DNA from: Carnegiea gigantea
Taxonomy: Eukaryota; Streptophyta; Magnoliopsida; Caryophyllales; Cactaceae
Assembly: GCA_029747015.1 (NCBI GenBank)
Contig: JAKOGI010001326.1
Span: 119,501 to 183,500 of the forward strand
DNA: 64,000 nucleotides
Reading direction: 5' to 3'
Shown in pieces: positions 23,513 to 35,499 of this stretch. Both the position numbers and the translations under genes were made by a program. A model generated the notes under the pieces. It worked only from the letters and a program-made list of their open reading frames with translations, had not been told where the DNA came from and ran no database searches. Within the stretch, counting starts at the first letter, position 1. Every line of letters starts with the position of its first letter.

Positions 23513-23515
23513 TTA

Positions 23516-24117
23516 GTCACTAATTAAATGTGTTGATCTTTAGAATGGAATTTGCTAATTTCACAGCACGTTCTCTTCGCCCAGGGGGTGCCAACTTTAT
23601 GCGCCTGATCCAAACATGCAGTGGCAACATGCTTTCACAAAAAATGCATGTCATTTTTAACGTTTAGAAATCACAGAACACTAGTAATTTTCAAGTTACA
23701 CTGGGAATTAACATGTTCTTTCATGTCGTGTATGGAAAATACCCTGAACACATTTTATTCCTTTTATGGGAAATAATAGGTTCGAAGCAAATCTAAAGCA
23801 GAGCTAGACCCCTGGAATTATAGGGTGTGAAGTGTGAACTATCATTTAACTTGCAAATTTTATCAAGAATACTTGTCTAATCATGGCACAAAAATGCATC
23901 AAATGCAGACCAAGATACAGATGGCTCAGCTAAAGGTCTTTTGTCCTCAAATACAAAAATTAAAATACAAAATTGCACTCCCAGAGGGCTCTGTGGACAA
24001 GATATCACAAGATGAAACAATATCAAAGTATTGAAGTCTCCCACAACTCTGTAGTTTGTATTTACTGTAGTGCCGAAATGCTGTTGGTGCTGGCCAAAGA
24101 AGCCAAGCACAGCCATG
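23516..24117. other. Spacer and 3' UTR side of the kinase-like gene
   Basis: Between the MITE and the stop codon of the minus-strand gene. Probably includes its 3' UTR. Nothing else recognised. Confidence 0.45.
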
Positions 24118-27100
24118 TTAAGCAGTCAACTTCTGGAAAGCAGAATTCATGTGCTGAAGCCGCAACACGGATAGAAGGCCTTGCCAGGTTTCTCCAGGTG
24201 CACCCGACACCTGAAAATCTAGGAGCTTGTTTTGCTTCCTGTAATAATCTTCCAATGGTTTGCTCTGACCAAGGGGGCAAAAATCGGCAGATCAGCAAAT
24301 TTGGAACTCGCAAAATTTACTAAGAACACAATGACGCTAGAGTAACTACACAACACATTAACATGAGTTGGATTAGTAGCTATTTGCCGCTTCTGATGCT
24401 GGCTCCAATTAAATAAAGTTCCAAGTCTGATTTTTAATTATGGTAAGATTCTTAGGCAACTGGCAACCCATTTTCTAACCACCAACTTATCTTTAGTTTT
24501 TCCGCACCTGCATTACAAAGTACAAGTCTCAACACTAAGAACATACACAAGCCCCATCAAGGTATAATGCAGGAAACATCATTGGTAAACTTGGAAGGAA
24601 ACCTGGAAGTAACAAAACGAAAGGGCAGCAGGGGGGTAAAAGAGAGAATAAATAAGAAATTTGAGTTGCAAGTCTAAATGTAGCCCCGCCATTTGGCCAC
24701 CTTACCAAATTCATATTTGATTGCCTATACCCTTCTATGTTGAGAAGTAGCATGTCAATCTCTATGTTTCCGATTTCTTTTGATAACTACACATTTCAGC
24801 ACAAGTACCCAAGTCGGAAACTCATGCTCCACAATGGGTAGTGAAACATGGCATCTCATTTTAGGCCAGAAACATGCAAACGCTTTTCAGAATTGGCCAA
24901 GCCAGCACTTGACATCTACTATGTTGGACAATTATAGCCAAGTCTAAGTGATTTAGCCCTTTGCAAACGAAGATTTAAGGGAAAAAGACTTCCTGCTGTA
25001 GTATGAATAAGGTTGTTCAACACTGTTAGTCTTCATATCCCACCCCAGATGACAACAATAAGGGATGCACAGATGGCAACCCAGTATGATGTATCATCGT
25101 TTGACATTATCCATTGCTTTTTGTTCTTTGAAAGTGGATAAAACCCCAACCAGTATTTGGAATGCATCACGTTGGTGCAAAATCCAATGTCACTAGTCTA
25201 AAGGTTTAATCTAGAGGTATGAGTCTGTCCATCTATCTTAGAAGGCCTCGACTACTGAGATTCATAAACAAGAAAAATGCAGTTCACAATGAGAAATTAT
25301 AGCAAATGGAACTCATTGCCATAGCAAGCTGATAGAGAAGGAATAGCACAAACTTCTCAATAAAAAAATTGGAATCAAGTTCCTTATCACGAAAAGAAAC
25401 TGGAATCAAGTTACTAATTATAGCAAACCCACCCAAAATCAAGTAGTCTAGATACAAGCATTTCATACACAACAGTTTTCAGTATTCACAGACTCACAGT
25501 TACCTATACTAGTAATGAACACTGGTATTTTAAAGGAAGGTGCAAGATGGCAGACCTGCTCTGTGTATGTTCGGAGCTTCTCTTTCCAGGCTGCTTCTTC
25601 TGGGAATGATCTTATCCAACTCCCTTGTGATTGAAGATTCAATCCGTGTCTGAGCTCACTTTTTGCTATGTCCTTACCCGCGCATTTGAAATTTAATACC
25701 AAATCAACGTCGGCAATTCGGTCAAGGATCTCCTGTATGTACAAAGATGATGGCAAGCAGAAATTCAACCCCAATGTCTTCTCAGAATTTTCATATCCAA
25801 GTCAGTTCATTCCACAATTGTTGAGGAATCTAATAAGGTCAACCATAAGTTAAACAATAGGATTTTGCAATAGGTACTTGGCCATCAAATCTTAGTTTTA
25901 AAAAGAGCGAGGCGCACTGAAGCGCGAAGAGTCCCGGGCCGCAAGGCGAAGGCGCGCGCCTCATGGATGTAAGGCGTGCGCCTCATGGACGTGAGGCGCA
26001 TTTTTCTAAAAAAAAACTAAAAATTTATTCAAAAATATATTTATGCCCAAATACGTTATATACTTGAATTATTGCAATGATTACATCGCGACAAAACTGT
26101 TACAAAGTCTAAAATGGCGGCAAAACTACGTAAAATACTATAAACAATACGTTAAATTCACTTAAATAAAAAATCAAAATGCTGAAAACTAAGAAAAATT
26201 TTGAAAATTTATCTAGTCTTGATTGACAAGTTTGCGAGTGATATACACATGGGGCTGTTCAAAGGCTGCACAAAAGTACTACTCACTGACCTAATAAAAG
26301 ACACCCCACAAAGAAAAAAAAGAAAAGGCAGCACACCTTTAATTGTCATAAAACCACATAAAGTAGACAGAGAAACAGTAATAAGCAGCCCATCAACATT
26401 TTCGAAGGCTTATAACTGCTCAGCGGCTAGGAGCAGCACTCGCCGGAGCATATCACCGGTGACCGGTGAAGATCGATTGCCGGAAAAGCTTCGGAGTGGC
26501 AGGTCGACCTGTTCTGTCTGTATTAAGTCAGGATACAAGCCTCAAATCAAAGAGAAATTAGAGTTCCCAAAAATTAGGGTTCGCAAAAATTAGGTCTATG
26601 AGAATTAGGGCTGATTTCGAAGCAATTTTATGCAATTGGTTGGGGGCGTCAGCTCGAAATGGAGTTATATAGCTAAGGTAAGTGTCAATTTGAAGAAAAT
26701 TGTATGCTTTCATGAGGGGTGCTCTCTTCTCTCCATCCGCTGTGACTGATTTCCCTGAGGTGCAAAAGCGGCTCGCCTTGCGCTTGGCCTGAGGCGCACA
26801 TGAGGCGCGTGCCTTGTCTCGCTTAAAGAATTCGCCTCGCCTTGCCTCGCCTCGCCTATTGTGAGGCGCCATGGTGCTCGCCTCACACCTACGTGCGCCT
26901 AGGAGGCGCGCTTTTTTAAACTAAGAGATCAAATGGTTGAACTTCAAAAACACCATAGGTCCATAAGCAATTAAACAAACTAGATGAACAGAAATTTATA
27001 TGCTTCTATTTAGGGTGTGTTGGGTAGGGGGTAAAATCATTTTCCGGAAAATGTTTTTCCTACTTTACGTTGTTTGGTAAATAGCGGAGGGAAAATAATT

Positions 27101-29220
27101 TTGCCTCCTGAGAAGGAAAATATTTTCCCGTGAAAATGGCTGTAAAATCATTTTACTGGGGCTCGAAAACAACTCTGCTTCTGTAACTTCTGTTCGATTT
27201 TAGGAAAGTTTCAGCAACGTTCGAAAGCCTTACTACCTCTCTTGAATTTAGAAGTTTTGACTCTCGCCATTGTTGGAAGCCGGTTGAAGCACTCTCGCCG
27301 CTGTATTCGAGTCTCAGTCCAAACATTCTTGCCACTGTATTCAGATTCAATTTTCCAGCTAAGTTTTTAGATCTACGGTTTCAATTTCTCTGAATTTGGC
27401 TGAAAATTACTTGAATTTGGAAGTTTTGACTCTCGTCATTAATGGCTTTTCTTTGTTGATGGGACTGAAAATTACCAATTTTTATGTCTATTGCGTTATA
27501 TATATGGTTATTCAACCGAAATTTCCCATTTATCTCTGTGTGGTATGTTAAATTTTGCTTGAATTTGGAAGTTGTGGCTGATTTGGGTGTACCTTTGAGG
27601 TGGTTGATTTGAAGGAGGCAACGGTTTGTGGAAGGATTGAAAACCAAGCTGGACGTCGACCTTCTTTATCAAGAAGTGATGAAAACTGAAGGGTTTGAAA
27701 AGGACTTTTTGAGTAGCGCTTTCGATCACCTCGTAGAGCGCGAAAACCTTGCAAAAGGCTTTCTAGCGAAGAGCGACAAACTGAGAAGGATTTAGCTTAA
27801 AAAATTTAAGGAGAACAATTGAATGAAGTGATATTTTTCTCTCTCTCTCTCTTTTTTTTTGGTCTCTCCTTTTTTGGCTAAGGAGAACAAACAGTTGAGA
27901 ATTATGACTTTGTAACTGTTTGATGACTTTGTAAGCACTGCTTGATGACTAAATTGACCGTTTATCTATTAGCTTAACCTATTAGTATCAAACACTTGAG
28001 AATTATGGTATTGGAAAATAGTTTTTCATTCTACCAAACAGCAGAAAATAATTTTCCGCAAAAATGATTTTTTATTCTACTAAACAGCAGAAAATGTAGG
28101 TGGAAAATTATTTTCCATGGAAAATCATTTTCCATGGTAAATGATTTTTTGGGAAAATAATTTTTCCCCCTATCAAACACACCCTTAAACCAGCTGGCTA
28201 CATATAACTCTATTGCCATGGGGGAAAAATGGAAAACCGCACTGACTCTAGATTATCAGCAATTTGCAAGTGCTGCAATGGAGATCGCAGATGCTCCATC
28301 AACTCTTTTGTCTCCATGAACTAAATGCTTAACATTCACTTTCCTGGCTCCCGCATAGAGTCAAACAAGACTAGAGAACATTTAGAAAGGAAAATATTTG
28401 AGACAAGGAAAAACTCACAGCTTGCATTCTCGTTCTAGGGATTCCATCTAGAATGAATCCAGTTTTGACTCTGGAGTATCCTTCCTCTAGCTTCTTTGAT
28501 AGCAATCCAAATACGATATCCTGTGGGACAAGCTTCCCTTGGTTGACAGCATTCTCAATCTAGAGAAACAACAATAGGTAAGAGCACAGAAAGTTGCACA
28601 CCATCTATAATGTTATAGTAAAAAATGAAATAACTGCAGTCAGCATCTACTACTTAAGAAATATTGATCCATAGGGTCTCAATGGGAGGAGAGACAAGCC
28701 AAGTAGCAGGATCTTCACATAGACAGTTTGTCACATAAATCCTGCTCCACTAAGTACTAAATGCCAATAAAATAAATGCTAGGCAACTAAATTATCATGA
28801 CAATGGATAACCTCACATTGCCAAAGCTAACGCAGTGATTGTGGATTGGAACGTCTCACACAAACCACATGATTTTTTCATGTGTGCAATGTAGTGCAGA
28901 CATACACTGGTTACAAAGCCAGTAAAGATTGGACCTCAATTACCACCTCTAACCCCCAACAACCATAAAAGGGTGATAATGCATCCTGCAAGAAAGCAAG
29001 ATGGTTTCCTACAATCTTTTCAATTGCCCCTTGTCTCTTCCCACGGTTGTACAAACACAGGATTGGGAAGCAACTCCATCATCTCCGCAGGCAAGGCAGA
29101 AGCCCCACTATTATGTACCCACTCTCTCCCTTTAAAAGAAAAAAGACATCTCTCAAAACAAAACACTAATACTACAACAAGAAGCCCAATTTGGATGCCA
29201 CCAAAACAAGGTCGGCAACG

Positions 29221-29269
<49 letters not shown>

Positions 29270-29947
29270 CCCAAAAAAAGAATTTCTCAATAAAAAGCTG
29301 ACGTTTGTCCATCAATTGAAGAGAACATCCCCAAGATCTCACTGCGTTCAAATGACACTTACATAGAAACAAATTCAAATCTCAAAAGAAGGCACAAAAA
29401 ATAAAGCACGCATTTTATTTACAAAAACCCAATAACTTTAACACGCTATCCTCGAATGTTAAAAAGAATAATCATGCTCATTCCCAGATACCACTAAATT
29501 ACGCACAATTCACCCCGCCAAAAAATAAATAGATAAATCAACCAAATCAGATTACAACATCAAGACCCATCAAAATCGAAATGGAGAGAGAGACAGAGCA
29601 CAGACCTGTTTGTAAACGTAAGAATGAGGACTGAGCTCCTGACGAACAAGACTACCCATGGAAATATGCGGCACTTCCAGAAGCTTCGAGAGCCGCTCAG
29701 CATAAACATGCTTCCTGGTACCAGGCTCCCCAATGATCACCCACTGAACCCCTCTCCTCGGCTCCGACCCCTGCCCATCCACCATTGGCTGATTCCGACG
29801 AACCCTAGCCGTCCGATCGTCATGATAATCATAGTAATAATCATCATCATAATCATAAGCCAGCGCAGCCGCAGAGCCAAATGCACGGCGGTTCTTGGCC
29901 ATCACAGCCAGAGGTTTCGCCGCCTTCAAGAAACTCAGCCCAGCCAT
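24118..29947 (-). CDS. Adenylate-kinase-fold protein, At3g01820-like, non-canonical P-loop
   Basis: Four minus-strand exons: 29947-29606, 28559-28419, 25732-25556 and 24264-24118. All introns are GT-AG in phase 0, and the product is 268 residues. Residues 1-25 are basic and hydroxylated, compatible with a mitochondrial presequence. An Asp/Tyr-rich stretch follows (31-44). Residues 66-114 hold RGVQWVIIGEPGTRKH and RLSKLLEVPHISMGSLVRQE, and 148-161 hold GFILDGIPRTRMQA. The ending ETWQGLLSVL matches the Arabidopsis At3g01820 product (annotated as probable adenylate kinase 7, mitochondrial). Adenylate kinases interconvert ATP+AMP and 2 ADP using a GxPGxGKGT loop. Here it is GEPGTRKHV, and the Cys-rich LID arginine region is also absent, so activity is doubtful. 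The start was chosen at the second in-frame ATG (29947); an upstream ATG at 30049 would add 34 Pro/Ser-rich residues. Confidence 0.92.
25891..26927. mobile_element. 1.04-kb element with AGGCGC-rich ends, in intron 2 of the kinase-like gene
   Basis: Ends are inverted: left CTTAGTTTTAAAAAGAGCG, right reverse-complemented CTCTTAGTTTAAAAAAGCGCG. The repeat ATCAAAT flanks both sides (25884-25890, 26928-26934), and one further base nearly matches, as for an eight-base hAT-type duplication. Both termini are extremely rich in GGCGC and GCCTC words. The centre (26380-26520) has a GC-rich patch that yields a 130-residue chance frame without a recognised domain. Confidence 0.65.
27013..28184. mobile_element. 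1.17-kb Tourist-like element in intron 2 of the kinase-like gene
   Basis: Ends GGGTGTGTTGGGTAGGGGG and reverse complement GGGTGTGTTTGATAGGGGG, with further inverted GGAAAATNATTTTCC-type palindromic words. TTA duplication flanks it (27010-27012, 28185-28187). No transposase frame was found, so it is non-autonomous. PIF/Harbinger class is inferred from TTA and the GGG start. Confidence 0.75.
28560..29605 (-). other. Intron 1 of the kinase-like gene
   Basis: GT at 29605, AG ending 28560. It contains the 36-base C homopolymer at 29221. No other insertion recognised. Confidence 0.85.
29221..29279. repeat. C36-A10-C6-A7 homopolymer block
   Basis: Thirty-six C, then ten A, six C and seven A. The G-strand could form quadruplex structures. 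Length may be inaccurate in the assembly. Lies in intron 1 of the kinase-like gene. Confidence 0.95.
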
Positions 29948-30359
29948 GGCTATGGCGGATGGTGGAAGAGAGGGAAACTGAGGGAGTGGCGGAGATGAAA
30001 AAGGGTCTTGAGAAGCGAGTAGTGGTGGGGGTTTAAGGGAGAAGGACACGGCGTCGTATTAGACGGGGGAAGTTGCCTCGCCGACCAATCACGTGGTGTA
30101 AAGGCCAAGCTGAGAGTTGGAAGCTCGGACGGCCACAAAACGAAGGGAAGGAAATTTCATTTTAAAGGCGTTTGCGCAATTGACTCGAATCAAATGGAAG
30201 CCGGAAACATTTGGTTTTTGTGGCAGATGGGCGATGGCTTCGATAAGTGAACCATGGATTCAAAATATGATCGAATCGCAATAAAATGGTCATATTAAAA
30301 ATATTTTAGAGTTGAACGAATCACGTTTTTATATCGTGATAGTTGTGATATAGCAATTA
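29948..30359 (-). promoter_or_regulatory. 5' UTR and promoter region of the kinase-like gene
   Basis: Directly upstream (minus sense) of the start codon. The proximal 100 bp are GC- and CT-rich, typical of a plant leader. An in-frame upstream ATG at 30049 lies here. No convincing TATA box was found. Confidence 0.4.
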
Positions 30360-30369
30360 TTTAAAAAAA

Positions 30370-31170
30370 ATTAGGAATGTGTATAATAAAATATATTTTT
30401 AAGAAAAGCAAATGTTGGAAAAAAATTAGGAATTTATTGTAGAATATAATAGAATAGTGTTTAGTACTTTAGCATATGATACAATAATATTGACTACACA
30501 ATAGAGTTTTTTGGAAGAAAAGAAAACTAAGCAAATGTTGCCCAAAAAAAAGTAAAAAAAGTTAGGAAGTCAATGTAAAATATAATAGTGTTTTATATAT
30601 AATAGAACAGTGTTTAGTATACGATGCAATAATATTTACTATAGAATAAAATTTTTTAAAATATAAAAACTAAGCAAATGTTGAAAAAAATAGTAAAAGG
30701 TAGGATGGTATAAAATAGATTATATTTTTTGGTGAAAAATAGATCATTGCTTAGTAAATAGTTTTTGTTGGACAAAGTTTGGTTAAAAAGCATACTTTAA
30801 TAATAGAATATATTTCTTTAAAGCAACTAAACAAATATTGCAAAAAAAAAAGAGAAAAAGTTATGAAGTCGGTGTAGAATATAACAATGTTTAGAGTATA
30901 ATAGAATAATGTTTAGTGTGGGATGACACAATGTTCACTGTACAATAATTTTTTTTTTTAAAAGAAGAAAACAAATCAAATGTTGAAAAGAATAAAAAAG
31001 ATAGGAAGGTGAACAACAAAATTTTTTTTTTTTTTTTTTGAGGGGGAACAATTGAACATTGCTTGGTAAATAGATTTTGGGGTATAAAATTTGGTTTAAA
31101 AGCCTACTTTAACCAATAGAATATATTTCTTAAACAAAATTAAGCAAACGTTAAAAAAAGGAAAAAAGGT
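30370..31170. repeat. Diverged tandem array, about 125-170-bp units
   Basis: The word AAGCAAATGTTG or a close variant recurs near 30406, 30529, 30672, 30829, 30974 and 31142. Each is followed by an A-rich run, a (T)TAGGAAG word and ATATAATAG...GTTTAGTAT-like sequence. Units are degenerate but colinear, indicating an old tandem expansion. Confidence 0.7.
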
Positions 31171-32332
31171 AGGAAAAAAATAAAAAATCAGCAAATTGTA
31201 ATTGTCGTGCCTTGTACCATTGATGTGAATGATGAAAAGCCTGCATGTACCATCTAATCTACATCGGCCATGACAGTGCAGACACAAAATTTATTTCTTA
31301 CGCGGTTGTCAGACAAATATGTATATTATACACCTACTAATATATATTCTTAACAGTAACATTAATAAATATATATTAAAAATTAATATATGATAAGTAT
31401 ATATATGAAAAATATATATATATTAATAATAAAAGAATGTACTTTTAAAAACACATAAAAAATTATCCTGTTAGGCGATGCCTGTTTAATAGGGTACACA
31501 ATTTATTGGGCCAAGTTGTATTTTTTGAACTGAATTAAGGGATGTGTATGATACTTCTGTACCCTAACCAGTATGATATAATAACTTGTGCAGTTAGCCT
31601 ATCATTTTTATTTAAGAAATTTCATGTGCCTTTCACTTAAGATTAGTAAAATCTTATTCTATATAGTGCCGACTACTGAAATAGAAAAATTTTAAACGGT
31701 ATCGAATACGTTTAATATTTAAACAAAACGAATCACATATGTTTATCGTGGCTATTTCAGGCGTTATGATTGATGGATTTTTCAATTATTATTAGCTGGA
31801 TTTTGAACCATTGCCGTGTACGAAAAAACATTATAGACTAGGCCATTAAATGTAAACATATATCATATGCTGGTCATCTATTATCAATCCCACGTGATAT
31901 ATTTGATATCAGCACATGTATTTGTTAATTTTGTCAGCTTATTGGGGTAGGTTGGGGATGCCCAAAATGAACTAAAATTATTTTAAGTTGACATCATTTT
32001 TCCGGGTATTGGATCCTTCTTTTATTAAAACCAAGTTATTTTTTACCTATAAAAACATTTGTCCAGAATACTTAGGTTTGCATTAACAAATTTTATTAGA
32101 GAGTAAAGTATAAGTATTGTCAAAATTTTTTAAATTTATTGCAAAAAAACTCAAGTTTAAGATTTAGACGTGTAAGCCTTTAAACTTCCTTCGAATTATT
32201 TCAAATGAAAGCCCAAAAAATAACTTGACATTTGGGATGATAATTCAATCATCCACTTCACAATCACCCATAGTTGAATGGCAATGCAATTCTAGCTGCG
32301 AGGTCAAGTCTATCAAGAGCTTTTAACGACTT
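31171..32332. other. AT-rich intergenic sequence
   Basis: No gene or recognisable element. Short frames only. Confidence 0.5.
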
Positions 32333-32762
32333 GGCCCTGTTCGGCAAAATTAGCTGTTTAGATAGCGGATAGCGATTCAGGTAGCGGATAGCTGTTTAGA
32401 TAGCGGATAACATTTCTAATTTAGCTGTTAGCGGATAGCTGTTTAAACTAGCAGTTCAAACTAATGTGTTCGGTAAATTCAGCGGTTATGCTAGCTGATT
32501 CATGTAAATTGACATAAAAGGATATAGATAATTTCCAAATATAAAATTTTTAAAGGATATTTTTTGGCTAAAAAATATGAAACGCTACTTTTAAATGTCA
32601 AATGTTAATACTATTAGCTTTTCAAAAACATTACTTAAAACGCTAAACGCTACTTGAAATGCTAGTCAAACACTAGTTTACCGAACACTAAAAATTAACT
32701 AATTAGCGTATTGACCTGGTCAAAACGCTAAACGCTATCCAAAACGCTGTTGCGAACACTGT
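32333..32762. mobile_element. MITE copy 1 (GGCCCTGTTCGGCAA family)
   Basis: Starts GGCCCTGTTCGGCAAAATTAG and ends AACGCTGTTGCGAACACTG, with repeated words GATAGCGGATAGC near the left and AACGCTAAACGC near the right that are mutually inverted. Strongly similar to the copy at 32837-33250. The right terminus is eroded (no GGCC). The TIR style fits hAT-like MITEs. Confidence 0.7.
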
Positions 32763-32836
32763 ACTGCATCTTTGATAGACACCTCACACATCATAGTATA
32801 AATGTTTGATAATTCTAGTGACAAAGTAAACACTTT

Positions 32837-33250
32837 GGCCATGTTCGGCAAAATTAGCTGTTTAGGTAGCGGATAGTTATTTAGATAGCGAATAGCGTTT
32901 CTAATTTAGCTGTTAGCGAATAGCTGTTTACACTAGCGGTTGAAACTAATGTCTTCGGTAAATTTAGCGGTTATGCTAGCTGATTCATGTAAATTGATAT
33001 AAAAGGATATAGATAATTTTCAAAGATAAAATTTTTAAAGGATAATTTTTTGCTAAAAAATATGAAACGCTACTTTTAAATGTCAAACGTTAATACTATT
33101 AGCTTTTCAAAAACGCTGCTTGAAATGCTAAACGCTACTTGAAATGCTAGTCAAAATACTAGTTTACTGAGCACTAAAAATTAACTAATTAGCGTATTGA
33201 CCTGATCAAAATGCTAAATGTTACCTAAAACGTTGTTGCCGAATACGGCC
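32837..33250. mobile_element. MITE copy 2 (GGCCATGTTCGGCAA family)
   Basis: Left end GGCCATGTTCGGCAAAATTAG, right end TTGCCGAATACGGCC: inverted termini with a few mismatches. Same internal order as copy 1, about 505 bp away, same orientation. Confidence 0.75.
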
Positions 33251-34253
33251 TTTACCTAAAAAGTAAAATATATTTGTAAATTCTCTTTTACTCTTTTTTG
33301 AAGTAAGAATATGAGATAGTTAAGATATTTCAAATATAAATTTAGTTAAAATACTTTTCACAATATAAGGATTATACTGTAACTAGTATGCTTTTTCTTG
33401 TTCGATGTATGGTATAATTTTTGAGTTTTTGTATATAGCAAATGTATATGCAAATAATGAATTATCTAATATTTCATGTGATGTATGAATATTTTTTAAG
33501 TTTTTTGTTCTAAATTAATAGTTTTTACACTGCCCAGGTATTAGGGGGTATAAATAATAACAAAACATTGAGTTGAGATTTCCTATATATTAAAGTTGAT
33601 TACAATTAATTTAGTTGAATATGTACACAAACGTCATATACTAATGACCTTGATGCATGATTACTTACATATTGTTATAACTTGTAGTTTAATAGTAAGA
33701 CATAGTATAAAACTATCGCACACTTTTGCAGGTTTAGAAAACTTTCACATATTAGTCGAATAATCTTTGTATCTATTGAATTTTTTATATTTACGCATGT
33801 GTTGCTTTTGTATATGCAAGTAAATGTTTATTATTCATATTTCTAAGAAATTGATTAAGAAGAGATGAAAGATCTTGTGAAGTATATAAAGAAAAATAAA
33901 AAAAGAATTGTATGCATGATAAAGACACAAAATGAATTAATGGACTGATTAATATGCTAACCAATAAAGTTATGACAGTTGGTAAAAATGTGTGAAACTA
34001 CTCAATTTTATATATAGATTATATAGATCGGCTTGGACTCTTGTATTCTGCATTGAAAATTGAATGCAATTTGGCACCTCGTGGTGGTAATATGTTGGTA
34101 GGATTATGTTATATATGTAGGATTTATAACTGTGATCGTATTGTATCGGAGGATTCTACTATTCCATATTCCATATTCCATATTTACATTTATTTTAAAA
34201 GAAGGGTTAAAAATTAGTGCATTTGTTTTGTTTTAATATAATACATTACTTTT
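33251..34253. other. AT-rich intergenic sequence
   Basis: No gene or known element identified up to the target duplication of the nested gypsy element. Confidence 0.5.
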
Positions 34254-34258
34254 GGTAA

Positions 34259-34481
34259 TGTAACGTGACACCTTAAGCAGGCAAATGAGTCACTATTGTG
34301 GACGTCTAACTAGGACATCCATAGGGCTTTGTCTATATTTTTAATTTTTTTTGCTGCAATTTATTTAATCCCTAAACGAAAAGGCGCAACAGTAGCTTAA
34401 CATAGTTAGGCTAGATTTAGACTGGCAATTCTAAACATAATCTTTATTTATATTCACACAAGAATCCAAAAAATCATTACA
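34259..34481 (-). repeat. 3' LTR of the gypsy element, segment A
   Basis: Aligns with 54106-54330 (shared words ACACCTTAAGCAG, GGACGTCTAACTAG, GGCTAGATTTAG). It ends at the poly-T of the LINE. Confidence 0.85.
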
Positions 34482-34556
34482 TTTTTTTTTTTGTAAGGTA
34501 AATACAAGATCAATTGGCAACTTTTCTCTCAAGGGTTCTACCTATATTGTCATCAC

Positions 34557-35030
34557 CTAAAATATAAAAAAAATCCCTACAAATAGGGGAAGTAGAAAGG
34601 ATAGATGCCTGAGAATTGCATGCATATTTTGCCATCCAATTAGTTGCCTTATTAAAATATGATGAAAATTTATGCTGACCTGCTGCTCAGTAAATATTCT
34701 TATGTTACTGGTTATTGTCTGAATTTGCCATGGTATCTTGACTTTATCTCGAATTGATTGAACAAATAGGTTGTTGTCCCATTCAACTACAATGTGCTTA
34801 AATCCCAAGTCTATGGCTGCCTTGATTCCATCCCACATTATCATGGCTTCGACAACCTATATTGATGCATTTTCTATAAATTTGTATGCCGTTGCAATGA
34901 AGTTTCCCTTCTTACCTCTAATAACAAATCCCATGCCCACGGTTGTAGCAGATTTTGATCCATCAAAGTCGATTGTGATGAACTCTGCTCATGGTTTGGA
35001 CCATCCTACATGGTGAATACCTTGATAATT
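34557..35030 (-). pseudogene. LINE RNase H domain remnant
   Basis: The minus-strand path reads TIDFDGSKSATTVGMGFVI, then EAMIMWDGIKAAIDLGF and HIVVEWDNN: the D, E, D acidic positions of plant LINE RNase H (RVT_3 type). A stop separates the two halves. Confidence 0.75.
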
Positions 35031-35499
35031 CGTGGAGGAAGTAGATGGTGAATGAGATTAAAGTGAAATCTTCCTCTGGTCAATTACGCTTAGCTCTAAG
35101 TAAGGTACCCATTGAAGACTCATGCCGAAAGATAACTGCATTTATGCTTTTCCATATACTTCAGAGGAGGGTTATCAGACGATTAAATTGTGCATAATTT
35201 TTGTTTGGCATATTGTTCAAATCATCCTTAAGAGACACCATGTTAACTGAAGAAGGGGTTTTAGTCAACTATTTATGAGAAATTGCTAGATCTCATACTT
35301 CTTTAGCGTTATGACACTCGAAAAATATATGACCTGGTGGCTCAATATCATTCTGGCATGACAGGCAACTCCGATCAATATTCAAACGCCTTCTTAATAG
35401 TGTACCTGTAGATGGTAATGCATTATGATATAGTTGCCAAAGGAATATTTTTAAATTTGGAATCATATCTAGCTTCCAACTCCAGTTAAATGTCCAAGT

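Larger units (their letters stand above)
25733..28418 (-). other. Intron 2 of the kinase-like gene
   Basis: 2.7 kb, of which about 2.2 kb is two DNA-transposon-like insertions (25891-26927 and 27013-28184). The remainder is ordinary AT-rich intron. Confidence 0.85.

Noticed and set aside
26201..26593. 130-residue plus-strand frame with Arg/Ser-rich sequence
   Set aside because: It is inside the AGGCGC-ended DNA element in an intron, has no domain and no homologue that I recognise.
29948..30049. Upstream ATG (30049) as the true start of the kinase-like protein
   Set aside because: The added 34 residues are Pro/Ser-rich leader-like sequence absent from the Arabidopsis relative. ATG 29947 begins a plausible presequence. 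It is kept as an alternative only.
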